A DNA stretch of 28,002 nucleotides from Lentimicrobiaceae bacterium. Its GTDB lineage: Bacteria > Bacteroidota > Bacteroidia > Bacteroidales > WCHB1-69. The position numbers were made by a program, and so were the translations under genes. Below are positions 1 through 9,900 of the stretch, in pieces. The notes beneath the pieces are model-generated. The model made no database searches. It was not told the DNA's origin and was given only the letters and a program-made list of their open reading frames with translations. Numbering within the stretch: the first letter of the stretch is position 1; every line of letters begins with the position of its first letter. Where the stretch lies: NCBI GenBank assembly GCA_009787485.1, contig WQWP01000011.1, forward strand, positions 1 to 28,002, in the 5' to 3' direction.

Positions 1-1
1 G

Positions 2-814
2 GAGAAAGGAGAAGAGGAGAAAGGAGAAGGCGCGAAAGCACGAAGGTACGAAGGAAACGGTAGAATATCCCCTTCAAATTTTGAAGGGGTGCCCGAAGGG
101 CGGGGTAGTTTATATGAAAATCTCAGATTTATTTTCGAGTATCGCAACCATTATACTGACAATCTTTCTATTACCGAAACCTATTTAGCCGAAAACAACT
201 ACGAAGAAGCATTAGCTACTTTAGCAAATATGTACAAACAATTTGAAATTAGCGAAGAACAGCTACTCGAATTAAAAGGTTTGGAAACCTACACCCGGTG
301 GTTACAACAATTGGAAAATGAAGAAAAAACTATTTACAACCTACCCGACTACGAAATTAAGCATTTGGTAAATTACGTTGAAACCAACACTGGTCGCGGC
401 AGAGTGTTTGCTAATAACATTTTGTGTGTACTGTACAGTATTTGCATAGAAGAGGAGGTAGGAGGTATGTGGTATGAGGTGAGTGGCGATGAGGATGAGA
501 TTCCTCGCTACACTCGGAATGACGGCGAAAAATCCCCTTCAAATATTGAAGGGGTGCCCAAAGGGCGGGGTAGTTTATATGAAATTACCATTTACCCAAA
601 CCCCACCACCGGTGAATTGATAATTGTGAGTGGAGAATTGAGAATTAATAATATTGAGGTTTTTGATGTTTATGGAAGAAAATCATCATCTCATCATCCA
701 ATCACCTCATCATCTCATCAAAAAATTAACATCTCACACATTAATTCCGGCATTTATTTCGTTAAGATAACCACCAACTCAGGCGAGGTCGTTAAAAAAG
801 TGGTAAAACAGTAA
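2..814 (+). CDS. Surface protein with T9SS type A sorting domain, 3' part only
   Basis: The frame is open to the left edge, so the true start lies outside the window; a GTG at 89 is only an internal possibility. The visible part has a helical region (about 117-450) with no recognised domain, then a repeat-rich linker, then a C-terminal T9SS type A sorting domain beginning ITIYPNPTTGEL and ending VVKKVVKQ. By family knowledge such proteins cross the outer membrane through SprA and are cleaved and anchored or released. Three stretches look repeat-derived yet stay in frame: the polypurine start (bases 1-60, encoding Glu/Lys/Gly-rich residues), a palindromic element at 67-119, and a second copy with a different short repeat at 499-585. 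The sorting domain carries a TCATC-rich tract at 682-722 encoding Ser/His. The sorting domain is a confident call; the role of the protein is unknown. Confidence 0.8.
   Translation, partial: EKGEEEKGEGAKARRYEGNGRISPSNFEGVPEGRGSLYENLRFIFEYRNHYTDNLSITETYLAENNYEEALATLANMYKQFEISEEQLLELKGLETYTRWLQQLENEEKTIYNLPDYEIKHLVNYVETNTGRGRVFANNILCVLYSICIEEEVGGMWYEVSGDEDEIPRYTRNDGEKSPSNIEGVPKGRGSLYEITIYPNPTTGELIIVSGELRINNIEVFDVYGRKSSSHHPITSSSHQKINISHINSGIYFVKITTNSGEVVKKVVKQ
67..119 (+). repeat. ORF-compatible palindromic element, copy 1
   Basis: It starts with the inverted repeat CCCCTTCAAA/TTTGAAGGGG and continues through GTGCCCGAAGGGCGGGGTAG. Near-identical copies lie at 532-584 and 12287-12331. Here it is translated in frame as part of the surface protein (residues reading PSNFEGVPEGRGSLYE). 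Confidence 0.85.
499..584 (+). repeat. Two adjacent repeat elements inside the surface protein gene
   Basis: Bases 499-524 are a copy of the GATTCCTCGCTAC..CTCGGAATGAC repeat also found in the lanB gene (17561-17585 and 17703-17727). Bases 532-584 are copy 2 of the CCCCTTCAAA palindromic element. Both are read through in frame, giving EIPRYTRNDGEKSPSNIEG, and sit just before the sorting domain. Confidence 0.85.
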
Positions 815-826
815 AAATTAAAAGAC

Positions 827-853
827 TCATTGCCGTCAGTTTTAACTGACGGA
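827..853 (+). repeat. 27-base palindromic repeat, copy 1
   Basis: The core CCGTCAGTTTTAACTGACGG has 9-bp arms. It lies 12 bases after the stop of the surface protein gene. A copy identical over 27 bases but in reverse orientation is at 3265-3291. There is no T-tract right after the stem, so it is not a classical terminator, though it could act as an RNA 3'-end hairpin. Confidence 0.85.
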
Positions 854-893
854 ACAGAATATAAGACAGAATATAAGAATTTAAAAAATAAAT

Positions 894-2618
894 ATGATGA
901 AATCCAAAACCCCCTCAAACCCCAAACCCCAAATCTCAAACCTCATACCTTTTCTCCTTTTCTCCCTCCTCCTTTCCTGCTTTCCTCTTTTCGCCCAAAA
1001 AACAATGATTACAGGAAAAATTGAAAACATCTGCTTTGAAAAAGTTGACTTGCAGTTGCTTTATAAAAATGATGGCGTTTCGTACGGAAATGCCAAAATT
1101 AATCCGGATGGATCTTTCAAACTCACTGCCAACATTCCGAAAACCGACCTCTATAAGTTGGCTTTCGATGATGGGCAAACATTTATGCTGTGTCTGTCTC
1201 CCAATCAAAATATTGAGTTGACGCTGGATTGCGAAACCCTTCCTCAGATATTAGCGGTGAAAGGATCTCCGAGTATTGAGTTTTGTAAAAACATGACGGA
1301 TTTGGTCGGATCGGCAAAGATACTCTTAGACAGTGTAAATCGTGCATTGCAAACTGATAAAGAGGTGCAGTTTTACAACGAGTTTCAATCGCAATTTAAG
1401 CCTTTTTTAGATGCCAATACGGAAACCGATACTTACACCCTGCAAGTGGCACAACTCACCGATTCTTTACAACGATTTGTTAACTCGAAACTTATAAAAG
1501 GAAAAGTAGATCCAAAAGAAACAGATGTTTTTATTTATATAAGTTCCAATATTTTAAAAGAGATTGTTGCCAACCATTCAAAGTATAAAAATTACATACA
1601 CAGCATGAGCCTTTTTTACGATTTTAAAAGCAATAGGAATGTCAAATTTGAAAATTTTTATACCACAAGTGTAGATAACTATCTAGATTTTTTGGAACAA
1701 CGTAATGCCAAAATGGAAAGCTCATTCTCTGATTTTGTAGCTCAAATAGAAAACTTTTTGCTTTTCCGCGACAGTTTGCAAATACACGATTTGGCAGACA
1801 AGAAGAAAGAAAAAGAGTTATTAACGACAAAAATTATTGCACTTTCTCAAATAATTCCCGGTGTGAAGGATACGGAACAAAATCTGTTGACCTATATCAA
1901 AGCCGCAGACGGATATGGAAAATACGCCCTGCAAGAAGCGCAACGCCGTGTTTCTTCCATGGTTCAAAAATATCAAACATTTTTCGATACTGAAAATAAA
2001 AAACGGAGTGATGCTACAACTAAGTATTTGTTAGCCAATAAAAACGATCTTGCCGTGCTCATGTTCTTAGATCTTTTTCCAAGAGACCAACACGCGGCGT
2101 TGCATAAAGAAGTTATAAAAGCTTTACATGAGCAATATCCGGATCATCCTCTTGTAGCAGAACGTTATAAAGCGGAAAATTCGCCTGCAACTTCTACTGC
2201 TATCGGCGCTATGGCTCCCGATTTAGCTTTTGAAAATCCTGATGGCAAAATAATGAAGCTTTCCGATTTGAGAGGGAAGGTGGTGTTGTTAGATTTTTGG
2301 GCCGCATGGTGCCGCCCTTGCCGCATGGAAAATCCAAATGTGGTAAAAGCATATAATCAATTTCATGAAAAAGGCTTTGACGTATTTAGCGTGTCTTTAG
2401 ACAGAGACAAAGCCAGTTGGGTAAAAGCCATTAAAGACGACGGGTTGATATGGCCCAACCATGTAAGCGATTTAGGTTACTGGCAATCGAAGGCTGCTAA
2501 GATTTACGGTGTGAATTCCATCCCAACTACATTTTTAATAGGAAAAGATGGGCGTATTATTGCCAAGAATCTTCGTGGGGCGGCATTAGAAAATGCGCTG
2601 AAGGAACTTTTTGATTAG
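894..2618 (+). CDS. Secreted TlpA/ResA-like thioredoxin with N-terminal DUF4369-like domain
   Basis: 574 residues. ATG 894 and ATG 897 are both possible starts. A hydrophobic stretch (about residues 18-35, PFLLFSLLLSCFPLFAQ) is a signal peptide, so the protein acts in the periplasm or at the envelope. An N-terminal beta-rich region (about 38-125) resembles the DUF4369 domain often fused to Bacteroidota thioredoxins, and a long helical middle follows. Residues from about 440 form an AhpC/TSA-thioredoxin fold with the redox motif WCRPC (Cys473 and Cys476) and the cis-Pro region SIPTTF. Its likely job is thiol-disulfide exchange on envelope proteins. The n-region of the signal peptide is odd: it is encoded by an AAACCCCAAAT-type repeat and a pyrimidine tract (900-985) like others in this genome. 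The family call is firm; the substrate is unknown. Confidence 0.88.
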   Translation: MMKSKTPSNPKPQISNLIPFLLFSLLLSCFPLFAQKTMITGKIENICFEKVDLQLLYKNDGVSYGNAKINPDGSFKLTANIPKTDLYKLAFDDGQTFMLCLSPNQNIELTLDCETLPQILAVKGSPSIEFCKNMTDLVGSAKILLDSVNRALQTDKEVQFYNEFQSQFKPFLDANTETDTYTLQVAQLTDSLQRFVNSKLIKGKVDPKETDVFIYISSNILKEIVANHSKYKNYIHSMSLFYDFKSNRNVKFENFYTTSVDNYLDFLEQRNAKMESSFSDFVAQIENFLLFRDSLQIHDLADKKKEKELLTTKIIALSQIIPGVKDTEQNLLTYIKAADGYGKYALQEAQRRVSSMVQKYQTFFDTENKKRSDATTKYLLANKNDLAVLMFLDLFPRDQHAALHKEVIKALHEQYPDHPLVAERYKAENSPATSTAIGAMAPDLAFENPDGKIMKLSDLRGKVVLLDFWAAWCRPCRMENPNVVKAYNQFHEKGFDVFSVSLDRDKASWVKAIKDDGLIWPNHVSDLGYWQSKAAKIYGVNSIPTTFLIGKDGRIIAKNLRGAALENALKELFD

Positions 2619-2631
2619 ATGAAACAACTAA

Positions 2632-2678
2632 TTTAAGGATTTTAAGGTTTAAAAAATTAAACCCCTTAAATCTTTAAA
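2632..2678 (+). repeat. Imperfect hairpin between the thioredoxin and maf genes
   Basis: TTTAAGGATTTTAAGGTTT at 2632-2650 pairs imperfectly with AAACCCCTTAAATCTTTAAA at 2659-2678 across an 8-base loop. It may be a weak terminator or another dispersed AT-rich repeat. Confidence 0.45.
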
Positions 2679-2695
2679 TTATTAAATTAAAAACC

Positions 2696-3301
2696 TTGAA
2701 TCCTAAACCCAACATCTTCCTCGTTTCCAAATCTCCAAGGCGCAAGCAACTCCTTCAAGAAATGGGCTTCCCCTTTGAAGTTTTGCATACTAATGTAGAG
2801 GAAACCTATCCCGAGCATTTTACTCCCATACAAATCGCCGAATACTTATCCCAACTCAAATTAACCCCTGTTAATTTTTCAGAATATACTGAAAACGACC
2901 TGTTTATTTCTTGCGATACCATCGTTGTTTTAGATGAAATAATTATGGGAAAACCTAATACAGAAGCAGAAGCTGCTAATATGCTTCACCAATTATCCGG
3001 AAAAACCCACCAGGTAATCAGCGGCTTAACCGTAGCTTCTAAAGGAAAAACAATTACAAAGCACAGCATCACGGAGGTTACTTTTAAACCGCTTTCTGAA
3101 GAAGAAATACAATATTATATTCAGCATTACAAGCCCTTCGACAAAGCCGGCGCGTACGGCATTCAGGAATGGATTGGACTTATTGGGGTTACTTCCATTC
3201 ACGGATGCTTTTATAATGTAATGGGCTTGCCAACACAGCTATTGGCAGAAATTTTAATTCTATATCCGTCAGTTAAAACTGACGGCAATGATAATTCCTA
3301 A
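2696..3301 (+). CDS. maf: Maf-like nucleoside triphosphate pyrophosphatase
   Basis: 201 residues. The family hydrolyses non-canonical or excess NTPs to NMP and pyrophosphate in the cytoplasm. Family landmarks in order are SKSPRRKQLLQEMG near the N-terminus, the acidic CDTIVV motif, MGKP, GKTHQVISG and the DKAGAYGIQ catalytic region. The start used is TTG 2696; I see no upstream ATG in frame that gives a better N-terminus. The last residues (YPSVKTDGNDNS) are encoded by the palindromic repeat at 3265-3291 and the TAATTCC tract, so the natural C-terminus appears to have been replaced or extended by repeat DNA. ruvA begins 20 bases downstream. Confidence 0.88.
   Translation: MNPKPNIFLVSKSPRRKQLLQEMGFPFEVLHTNVEETYPEHFTPIQIAEYLSQLKLTPVNFSEYTENDLFISCDTIVVLDEIIMGKPNTEAEAANMLHQLSGKTHQVISGLTVASKGKTITKHSITEVTFKPLSEEEIQYYIQHYKPFDKAGAYGIQEWIGLIGVTSIHGCFYNVMGLPTQLLAEILILYPSVKTDGNDNS
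3265..3291 (-). repeat. 27-base palindromic repeat, copy 2 (inverted)
   Basis: This is the reverse complement of the element at 827-853, identical over 27 bases. It lies in the 3' end of the maf reading frame and is translated (PSVKTDGND). Confidence 0.85.
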
Positions 3302-3321
3302 TTCTTAATTCCTAATTCCTA
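3294..3321 (+). repeat. TAATTCC heptamer tract at the maf-ruvA junction
   Basis: About four units of TAATTCC, one with a T/C change, supply the maf stop codon, the whole intergenic gap, and run into the ruvA ATG at 3322. Similar tracts lie at 14912-14952 and 18522-18551. Confidence 0.8.
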
Positions 3322-3912
3322 ATGATAACATATATCAAAGGCACTTTAACCGAAAAAACTCCCGCCTACGTGGTCATAGAAACCGCGGGCGGTGTGGCTT
3401 ACGGCATTCACATCTCGTTGGCCACTTTCTCGCAACTGAAAGAGACTGAAAATGTGAAATTACTGACTCATTTCGTCATCAAAGAAGATGCCCATCAATT
3501 GTTTGGCTTCTTTACGGAAGATGAGCGGAGTTTGTTTCGCCTGCTCATTTCTGTAAACGGAATAGGGGTAAATACGGCGCGTTTGATGCTATCCTCATTG
3601 AGCACCGATGAGCTCATCAATGCGATTGCTACAGAAAATGTTAGAGTCATTCAGGGAGTGAAAGGAATTGGGCTGAAAACTGCCCAGCGAATTATCATTG
3701 ACCTCAGAGATAAAATTGGAAAAAGCACGCCACAAAATATTGAAAAAATCACGATTTCTTATAATAATAACAAAGCAGAAGCGTTATCTGCATTAGTTTC
3801 GTTGGGTTTTGCCAAAAATTCGGCAGACAGTGCGTTGGAAAAAACTGTTCGTGCAGAGGGAACGCATTTATCCGTAGAAGAATTAATAAAGAAGGCGTTA
3901 AAAGTATTATAA
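3322..3912 (+). CDS. ruvA: Holliday junction branch migration protein RuvA
   Basis: 196 residues, normal length for RuvA. The protein tetramerises on Holliday junctions and loads the RuvB motor during recombinational repair. An OB-fold N-terminus starts MITYIKGTL and includes the GVAYGI strand. Two helix-hairpin-helix motifs follow (around LISVNGIGVNTARLML at about residues 75-90 and IQGVKGIGLKTAQRII at about 108-124). A C-terminal RuvB-contact domain ends in LIKKALKVL. The ATG directly abuts a TAATTCC repeat tract, with no recognisable Shine-Dalgarno, which is normal for this phylum. The gene lies 30 bases before sprA, an order seen in many Bacteroidota. Confidence 0.97.
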   Translation: MITYIKGTLTEKTPAYVVIETAGGVAYGIHISLATFSQLKETENVKLLTHFVIKEDAHQLFGFFTEDERSLFRLLISVNGIGVNTARLMLSSLSTDELINAIATENVRVIQGVKGIGLKTAQRIIIDLRDKIGKSTPQNIEKITISYNNNKAEALSALVSLGFAKNSADSALEKTVRAEGTHLSVEELIKKALKVL

Positions 3913-3942
3913 GAACCAAATTACACAACTTATTACACTATC

Positions 3943-6900
3943 GTGATTTTCTGGAAGCAAGCAAAATTTTACTTCATACCTGCGCTTATTGTATTTGCCT
4001 TATACTCGGCTATTTGGGCTATTCCGGTGCCTGAAGGTTCCCATTACAGCGGCAGCGCCTCAGGTTCATCATCATATTCATTTCAAGAGGATCACGATTT
4101 TTTAGAAGAAGTTGATTTTTTTATTGAAAGTTCCGACCTCTTTGCCACACCGCCCGCTCCTAACGATACCGGGTTGCGCGCCCCGATACCTCCTACCGAT
4201 AATAATCCTTTAGAGCAAGAGTTTTACTCTCCATTTCACTTGAACACCCCTCCTAATGTTAAGCGTGAAATTGAATATGACCCCAAGACACATACGTACC
4301 AATTTCAACATAAAATAGGCACAACTCCTTACGGGCCGGGCGCCTACATGGACGTTAACGAATATATTGACTACGACTTACAAAAAGAGATAAGAGATTA
4401 TTGGCGAGAACGGGGCGCCCGCCGCGTCTCGGGCCCTAACCGGAGAGGCGGGGGCGGAATTATACCCCAGTTGCGAGTGGGTGGAGATGTATTTGAAACC
4501 ATTTTCGGAAGCAATACAATTGATATCAGACCTTCCGGAAATGTGGAACTGATGTTTGCCATTGTGCATAATAGCAATAAAAACCCAAATGTTCACGAGC
4601 GGATGCGCAAAAAAACCGATTTTAAATTCGATGCCAAAATTCAGTTGAGTTTAACGGCAAAAATTGGAGATAAAATCAGTTTTGATTTGAATTATAATAC
4701 CGAATCTAACTTCGACTTCGATAATAAAATGAAACTCAAGTATGAAGGAAAAGAAGATGATATTATTCAATTGCTTGAGTTTGGTGATGTTACACTTCCG
4801 TTGAGAAGTTCTTTGATTACGGGCAGCCAAACGTTATTTGGCGCCAAAGTTGGATTAAGATTCGGCAAACTTGATATTACGGCGGTAGCCTCAGAAACCT
4901 CTTCACAAAAACAAACCATTAATGTTACCGGCGGTGCGCAAACACAAGATTTCTATTTCCGCGCAGATGAATATGAAGACAACAGGCACTTCTTTATAGC
5001 TCAATATTTTAGAGAAGGCTACAATCAGGCAATGTCTGAACTGCCGCTCATCGCTTCTAATGTGGTGATTACCAAGATTGAGGTTTGGCGCACCACCATC
5101 GGAGCAGCCCTATTGGATAACCGTAATATTGTGGCATTTACAGATTTGGGGGAATCAAACCCATCCAATAATATGTTTACCGGATTCGGCGGCCCTCCAA
5201 ACAACGGATGCAATAACCTATTTAATATTGTGGACAGCTCGCGAATTAGAAATATGCACGAAGTTACCTCTTATTTGAGAGGCCTGGGCTTAGCCGCCCG
5301 CACAGATTACGAGCTAGTGGAAAGCGCAAGGTTGCTCTCGCCTAACGAATATACTTACAACTCGAAATTGGGATTTATCTCTTTAAGTACGCCGTTGCAG
5401 GACAACCATGTGCTGGCAGTAGCCTTTCAATACCAACTCATTGGCGACGATAAGGTGTATCAGGTGGGAGAATTTTCCAATGAAGTGTTTGCACCGCAAA
5501 CCATTCGTGTAAAATTGTTGAAAAGCACGAACTTAGATATAAGAGGTCCGCTATGGAGGTTGATGATGAAAAACGTTTATAGCATCGGCGGTTACCAAAT
5601 TTCACCGGAAAGGTTTAGATTAAATATCCTTTTTTCAGGCGATGAAGAGGGGATTCCTAATGGTTTTTTTACTAATTCTTCCAGCAAAGGGATTCCATTA
5701 ATTCGCTTGATGGGCTTGGACAGGTTGAACACACAATTAGACCCGTTCCCTGATGGCATTTTCGACTTTATTGACGGGGCAGATATTAACGGAGGAACTA
5801 TCGTTTCGCGTTCAGGTAAAGTCTTTTTCCCCACTATTGAGCCGTTTGGACAAGATTTGAGAGTGGCTATGGGTTATGACCCCGTCAGTAATACTTGGAA
5901 AAATCCCGCTGATGAAATTTGGGCAAACAGATACGCCTTCGACTCGCTTTATACGATGACTAAAACCATGGCGCAACAATTTACCAGCAAAAACAAATAC
6001 TTTTTGGAGGGGCAGTACCGCTCGGCATACGGCGCAGAGTATAGCTTAAACGCATGGAATATCCCACAAGGATCTGTGGTGGTAAACGCAGGAGGAATGC
6101 AATTAATTGAAAATGTAGATTTTACAGTAAACTACAGCACGGGAACGGTTACCATTACAAATGATGGTATTTTAAAATCGGGAACTCCTATTTCAATTTC
6201 GGTAGAAAACAATTCTATGTTCGGAATTAACAAAAAACGTTTCTTCGGAGTGAATGTAGAATATAATTTCAGTGAAAACTTTATCATAGGCGCTACCCTT
6301 TTAAATATGAGTGAACGACCTATGTATCAAAAAGTTAATTTTGGAAATGAACCGATTAACAACATGATTTGGGGCATGAACCTTGCCTACAAAACTAAAG
6401 TGCCCTGGGTAACCAAATTAGTTGATTTTCTTCCTTTTCATAGTACAACTACGGAATCTACACTTCAAATAGAAGGAGAATTTGCGCATTTTGTTCCCGG
6501 ACACAGCAGAGTGATTGGAAAAGACGGTACCACTTATATTGATGATTTTGAAGGCGCACGCTCTACGGTGGATTTACGTCAGTTTGGCTATTGGCATTTG
6601 GCTTCTACCCCACAAGGGCAACCCGACAAGTTTCGGGAAGTACTGACAGTAGATTCCTCAGCAGACCCTAGAATTCAATTAGCTTATGGCTACAACCGCG
6701 CTCGTTTATCATGGTATATCATTGACCAATTGTTTTATAACAACACTTCCGCCACGCCTCGAAATATTAGTCGTGATGAACAATCCAGGCCATATTCGCG
6801 TGCCGTTTATGAACCGGAACTGTTTCCTAAAAGAGAATATGCAAGCGTAGCAGTTTCTACCTACATGCCGGTATTGAATTTGGCGTTTTTCCCTGAGGAA

Positions 6901-9900
6901 AAGGGACCTTTTAACTATGATGTGGATGGTCGAGAAGGTTTCTCTAAAGGGATTAATAGAGATGGAACATTAATAGATCCGGCTTCGCGCTGGGGCGGAA
7001 TGATGCGCAGATTTGATAACACTGATTTTGAAGCCAATAACTACGAATTTATTGAGTTTTGGATGATGGACCCGTTTATTGACAATCCGGAGCACAAAGG
7101 TGGGAAACTCTACTTTAACTTAGGAGACATTTCGGAAGACATTTTGAGAGACGGAAGAAAGTTTTTTGAAGACGGATTGCCGCCGGATGAAAGAAATCAC
7201 GATGACTCTACTTTGGTTGCATATACCGTTTGGGGGCGCGTGCCTACCATTCAACAGATTGTAAACGCATTTGAAAACAACGATAACCGCCGCAACCAAG
7301 ACGTAGGCTATGACGGATTATCTACAGAAAGAGAGCGATTATTTTTTGACAATACCTATTTGAGGCTTCTAAGAGAATCTTTCGGCGACGACTCAAAGGC
7401 TTATTCCGAAGCATGGAGAGACCCCTCAGGGGATGACTATAGATTCTATAGAGGACAGCATTGGGATAATGATGCTCCCGGCGAGCCCGGCGCAAGTATC
7501 ATCCAACGTTACAAATATTTTAACAACTCCGAAGGAAACTCAACCGAAAATTTTAACAATGATCCGTTGCTCACCAATACGTTATCCATAGCCTCAAGCC
7601 TGCCTAATAGTGAGGATATTAACAACGATAATACGATGAGCGAAGATGAAAAGTATTATCAATGGAGCATAGATATTCATCCGGATATGATGAACGTAGG
7701 GCATAATTATATCAACGACATGATGCTGGCTATTCCGGAAAGATTGCCTAACGGTACGAATCCGCCAACCAAATGGTATCAATTCCGAATCCCTGTGAAA
7801 AGTCCGGAAGAAGCCGTTGGCGCCATTAATGGGCTCAACTCCATCCGATTTATGCGTGTTTATCTGCGTGGCTTTGAAGAACCTATTGTGTTGCGTTTGG
7901 CTACATTCGAACTGGTGCGTAATACCTGGAGATCTTATACGCAAGACCTCCTGGAAGACGGAGATTATTTGCCAGGTAATGATGGTGAAAACACCGAATT
8001 CTTAGTAGGTACAGTAAGTTTGGAAGAGAATGGAAACAGAAAGCCCATCAATTATAAAATACCGCCCGGCATTGACCGCCTCATCTCTTTTGCAGGAATG
8101 GCGAGCGTGCAACTTAATGAGCAATCGGTGAGCATGAGGGTAAAAAACCTACAGGACGGAGATGCCCGTGCAATCTTCAAAAGCGTTAATTTCGACATGC
8201 GCCAGTTCAAAAAATTAGAGATGTTTATTCACGCAGAAAAAATGTTTGAAGATGAAATAGTAAATGATGATGATGTTTCCGTGTTTATCCGTTTAGGTTC
8301 CGATTTCTCGCAAAACTACTACGAATATGAGATCCCGGCGAAAATGTCGCCTTGGTGGAATAATGATACGGCATCCATCTGGCCCTTGGAAAACAGAATG
8401 ATGATTATATTGGATACGCTCGTCAATCTTAAACAAAGGAGAAATATTAAACTTCGACGTGGAGAACATATCAACGTGGCGTTGCCTTATTCGGAATACA
8501 TATATGAAAATGGAAATAGAAACAGAATTTCCGTAGTGGGGATGCCCAATTTGGGAAGTGTTACCACCATTATGATTGGGGTACGAAATCCTAAAAAGAG
8601 ATCACCCAACGATGGCGATGATATGCTGCCTAAATCGGTGGAAGTTTGGGTAAACGAGTTACGGCTCTCCGGATTTAATGACCGCTCCGGTGCAGCAGCA
8701 TTAGGAAGGGTGCGCATGAACTTAGCCGACCTGGGAGATGTTGCCCTCGCCGGAACTATTACTACGCCTGGGTACGGAGGGCTGGAACAATCGGTTACAC
8801 AACGACAAATGGCAACCACCTACTCGGTGGACTTTGCCACAAATCTTGACGGAGGGAAAATCCTCTTCCCCAAAAATTGGAATATAAAAATACCTTTCCA
8901 CTACGACTTCTCCATGCAAGGTGAAATACCGGAATACAATCCGCTCAATCCGGATGTTAAACTAAAAAATGATTTGAAAACTTACTCGCCCGCAGAACGG
9001 GATTCCATTAGAAAAATTACGAATTATACTGTGAAACGCAATAACGTAAACGTTACCAATGTGCGCAAAGAGCGAAACCTTAGCGGCCCATTGAAAATGC
9101 GCCCATGGGATGTTGAAAACCTGGATTTCTCTTATGCTTATGCAGAAGTGAGTAAACATGATGCGGATATGGAATTTGACAACCAAAGAAGACATGAAGG
9201 AGAAATAGGTTATACTTTCAGCCACAATCCTAAAAATTTTAAAGTGGGATCAAAACCGGGGTTAAAATCAAACTGGCTGCAAATTATCAGAGATTTGAAT
9301 ATTACGCCGTTACCTAAGAGTTTTACCTTTAGAACCTCTATAGTAAGAGATTTTAACGAGTTTAAATACCGTCCGAAAAGCCAGGGAAATATCATCATAG
9401 ATACCAGTTTTGTGAAGACTTTTAACTGGCTGAGAAACTACTCGTTGCAATGGGACATTACCACTTCTTTGAGATTTACTTACAATGCACAGGCAACTGC
9501 CCGCTTGGAAGAGCCGCAAGGTTTAATTGATACGCGTGAGAAAAAAGACTCCGTATGGCGCTCGTTCGGGCAAGGCGGCTTGATGACTTTCTATACCCAA
9601 CGTTTCGATGTCTCTTATCAGATCCCCATCAATAAAATACCGATATTCAATTGGATTACAGCGAATTTTAGATACGCAGGAGATTACAAGTTTACCGGAG
9701 CGCCGCTTTCATTACGTACTCCCGAAATGGATTTAGGCAATACGATTGAAAACTCCAATCAACTTCAGCTTACCGGGCAAGCAAATTTAGTTACATTGTA
9801 TAACCTTGTTCCTTACCTGAAGAAAATTAACTCGCCAACGCCGCAAAGAAGAGACGCTACCCCACCTCCTCCCAGATTCGGCACTCCACCCGATAAAAAC

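Noticed and set aside
7594..8919. Antisense frames of 65-116 residues within sprA
   Set aside because: They are shadows of a strongly coding + strand gene and show no domain features.
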